A stretch of 64,000 nucleotides of DNA. It comes from Anadara kagoshimensis. Taxonomy: Eukaryota; Mollusca; Bivalvia; Arcoida; Arcidae. Position 1 is the stretch's first letter, and every line of letters starts with the position of its first letter. The position numbers were made by a program, and so were the translations under genes. The stretch is taken from positions 5,861,265 through 5,925,264 of the forward strand of contig CM037862.1 of assembly GCA_021292105.1 (NCBI GenBank). Direction: 5' to 3'. Of the stretch, positions 61,611-64,000 are shown in pieces. The notes under the pieces are model-generated. The model worked only from the letters and a program-made list of their open reading frames with translations. It was not told the DNA's origin and did no database searches.

Positions 61611-64000
61611 TTAAACATATGTGGATTGTAAAAACTGGGGAGGAATGTCTTCTGGTGGATCAACAACATCAAAGTTATCCATAGTTTCGTAATTATCCAC
61701 GTGTAACCGATTAACATTTTTGTCATTTAACACTATTCCAAGACCTTTTAGTTTTGTTTCAAGTTCTAGAGAATGCGAAAAATCTGCTCGTTTCTGTTTG
61801 TTGCTTAGCAACAAGTAAAAGTTTTCTCTCCTTTTTGGAGGTGGTGGTATAATTCCATCAATGCGATTCACAAAATTTGCAGGATTAAAATTAGGATGTA
61901 GAATTCTGTCAGAGAGACATTGTCATTATCAATCTTACTATAACCGTCCCATGATGCTGATCTCATCCTCGATTTCAAATCCGCGGGAATGAGATCAGTA
62001 TTAATTGGCACATTAAAACTCGCCCTTGTTGGTTGAAAATTGGAGTTAATATCCCTTGGAATATTGTTTTGTTTGTTTATAGTATTCATGTCCCTTAGCC
62101 CATTTCTAGCTGGCAAAGCTGGAGGCTCAAAAGGGACAAATTTTCCATTATGGAATCTTGGAAACAGAATACCTTTCATTCTCAACCGTAATATTTCCTC
62201 GTAAAGCACTTCATCTCCTGGAATTGTTTCATAAACATGATCATCCTTTTCGTCTCTCCTTGGTGTTTGACATCCGGGAATGCGCGCGGTTGCATACGGT
62301 GAACATCCGGTGTCAATAATTTGCATTCTTGTATTACAAGACCATAAAGGTACGTTTCCTTGGAAACTATTTAAACACTCATGTAATGGCGGTCTATTGT
62401 CATTCATTTGTTCTATTTGCCGTAAATGCGGGTCCTGAAACCCATTCAGAGGTCTTGATCCTCTTAGCAGCACTGCGCGGTTTTGATTCTCATTGAAAGG
62501 TTTCGGAACATCTTGAGCAGACCCATGAACAGGAACAATATTATTTTGGTTTTCGGTAAAGGATTTTGAAAATACTGTTGATGGGTGGTTGTTTACCAAT
62601 AAATTGTCTCTAGAATCATTTCGTAACAAATTGTCCCTTGAACCATTCTGTGGTAAGCTGTCTCTTGGACTATTTCGTGACAAATTGTCTCTGGAACTAT
62701 TTTGAGACAAATTGTCTCTGGAACTATTTTGTGAAAAACTGTCTCTTGGACTATTTCGTGACAAATTGTCTCTGGAACCATTTTGTGAAAAACTATCTCT
62801 AGAACCAGTTTGTGACAAATTGTCTCTAGAATCACGTTGTAATAAATTGTCTTTAGAGTTTCGCCGTAAATTTTCCGCATTTTTTGCATTGTCTCTAAAT
62901 TCATTGCGAACAAGACTTTCTCTTGAACCACTATGTAACAAATTGTCCTTTGAATGTCTTCGAACTTGTTCAACGTTCTGAACAGTCCTTGGTGGTTCGT
63001 ATGATGTTTGACGTTTGAAGTCTGGGTGAGGTCTCAGATTTCTATTTCCAGCGTCAAGATTATTGCGCTGAGGAAAGTTCGAAAGCGATGTTGGTCGAGC
63101 GGGCGGTACACGTGCTTCGGACTCACGTGGTTCACATATAGGACGGAATTCTGAACCAGTAGATTGTATCCGTGAACTAGGACCCCTTGCTCGAACATTA
63201 CCGACATCAGTGTGAACTTTATTAGATCCAGAATTTGGATTTCTTCTTCTTAAACTGTCATTTTGTGGATCAAATGGAAGCTCGCCAATTTGTTTCAAAA
63301 TACGAGCTTCCCCCAACTGAGGACCGCGTGGCTCTTGGCGGTCTTTCCTTTTTCCATTGTCCGGATTATTTGACATGAATATATTTTTAGGATTTTTCCT
63401 GCCCATTGCGAATCTAGAAGGTTCACTTCCCAGTGGTTTTCGCAGACATTTAATAGACATTCTGCTTTGGTCGTCTGCCGCTTTCAAATTATCGGATTTC
63501 TGATCACAAGTTTGTGTGTTTTCGTTTTCATTTGTTACGTCACCCGTTCCGGATTGTTTCTGGTTTACGTCCGTATCCATATCCTTGCTGAGAGTTCTTC
63601 GAACTTTTCGAAATTTTTTCTTGTTCGGATCAGAACTTTCATCGTCACTTTGCAAATCATGGATAATTTCGAACATTGATCGAGCCACTTTTGTCAACTG
63701 ATAATTTTGTCTCTGAACAGGTGAAAAACGAGCTGGGTTAGAACTCTCAATTTTGTCCGCTTGAACTTTTGATGAAAGTACATTTTGAATATTTTGTTTT
63801 GCTATTTCTTTTGCAATAGCTTTGTCCGGAACTACACGTTTCACGTTTTGCACATGTTCGTCCGCTACCATTTTTGATTCGTTTCCGCCAGGAAGAGAAT
63901 CCGACATAGAAAAATAATCCGTCGGTGTTGTAGGTTCATTGACTTTTTTCACATTTTTGTTTTTGCTTCTTATGAATATATGGTCAATCTCTGCTTCACA
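61611..64000 (-). CDS. Unrecognised low-complexity protein, 3'-terminal coding exon (5' partial, with frameshift)
   Basis: A minus-strand frame is open from the window edge (first visible residues CEAEIDHIFIRSKNKNVKKV, so the true start is outside) for about 690 codons. At 61911-61917 an AGAGAGA run (TCTCTCT in sense) shifts the frame by 2 nt. The -2 corrected frame continues SDRILHPNFNPANFVNRIDG, IIPPPPKRRENF and about 70 further residues to TAA at 61611, about 790 residues in all. The uncorrected frame stops at 61868 after an odd Ile/Leu-rich tail. Visible features are a basic KKKFRKVRRTL patch, a tandem RDNLSRNSP-type nonapeptide repeat, a possible Tyr motif HVYETIPGDE, and a proline-rich PPPPKRR. 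There are no membrane segments or zinc fingers in this part. It reads like a disordered cytoplasmic or scaffold region. I do not recognise the family. No AATAAA lies on the minus strand close by; ATTAAA-type words occur near 61196 and 61154. Confidence 0.75.
62598..62860 (-). repeat. 27-bp coding minisatellite (about 10 in-frame units)
   Basis: On the minus strand the units encode a nine-residue motif, RDNLSQNGS/RDSFSQNSS/RDNLSRNSP, repeated head to tail. The period of 27 keeps the frame. Weaker units extend to about 62960. Open frames on the other strand and in other frames over this block are shadows of the repeat. Confidence 0.85.

Noticed and set aside
61909..61955. A small intron as the explanation for the frame change in the unknown gene
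   Set aside because: The only plausible donor/acceptor pair ('gtaagatt' to 'ctgacag') spans 33 nt, too short for an animal intron, and a multiple of three that would not change frame.
62593..62981. Open frames antisense to, or out of frame with, the nonapeptide repeat
   Set aside because: The 27-bp period keeps other frames open too. The 694-codon minus frame is the one with protein-like composition on both sides of the repeat.

Overview
This is an AT-rich, intron-rich animal genome window dominated by non-coding DNA and short dispersed repeats. Small coding exons with GT/AG borders, kilobase introns, tRNA-like SINEs, foldback MITEs and repeats of the 'caagaggcccatgggcc' and 'ctcggcttcgcctcg' kinds suggest a mollusc, probably a bivalve. 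The species cannot be read from the sequence alone. No bacterial operons, CRISPR arrays or rRNA genes are present.

Three protein-coding genes can be supported. (1) 586-14991, minus strand: the first three coding exons of a DOCK-family Rac guanine-nucleotide exchange factor, of the DOCK3/DOCK4 type. They encode the N-terminal SH3 domain and run off the left edge. (2) 16907-44561, plus strand: a complete ZNF277 orthologue with 13 coding exons (one possibly optional), about 460 residues and five zinc fingers. (3) 61611-64000, minus strand: the large 3'-terminal coding exon of an unrecognised low-complexity protein. It carries a tandem nine-residue repeat and an apparent 2-nt frameshift near its end.

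DOCK and ZNF277 are divergently transcribed, with start codons about 1.9 kb apart. From established knowledge, human DOCK4 and ZNF277 are also head-to-head neighbours on 7q31, so this looks like anciently conserved microsynteny, possibly with a shared promoter. A decayed LINE reverse-transcriptase tail sits in the gap.

Layout: 1-585 DOCK intron 3; 586-626 exon 3; 627-14106 a 13.5-kb intron filled with SINEs, MITEs and microsatellites; 14107-14991 exons 2 and 1; 14992-16906 the divergent intergenic/5' region; 16907-28113 ZNF277 exons 1-12; 28114-44365 a 16.3-kb intron holding a 2.1-kb minisatellite of 28-bp units and several foldback elements; 44366-44561 the last ZNF277 exon with a polyadenylation signal 29 nt after the stop; 44600-61150 intergenic DNA with repeats only; 61611-64000 the third gene.

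Most other open frames are artefacts of simple repeats: (GAT)n, (GA)n, (CT)n, the 28-bp array and the 27-bp coding repeat. At least six families of short mobile elements recur across the window. One 508-bp TIR element is nested inside another element.
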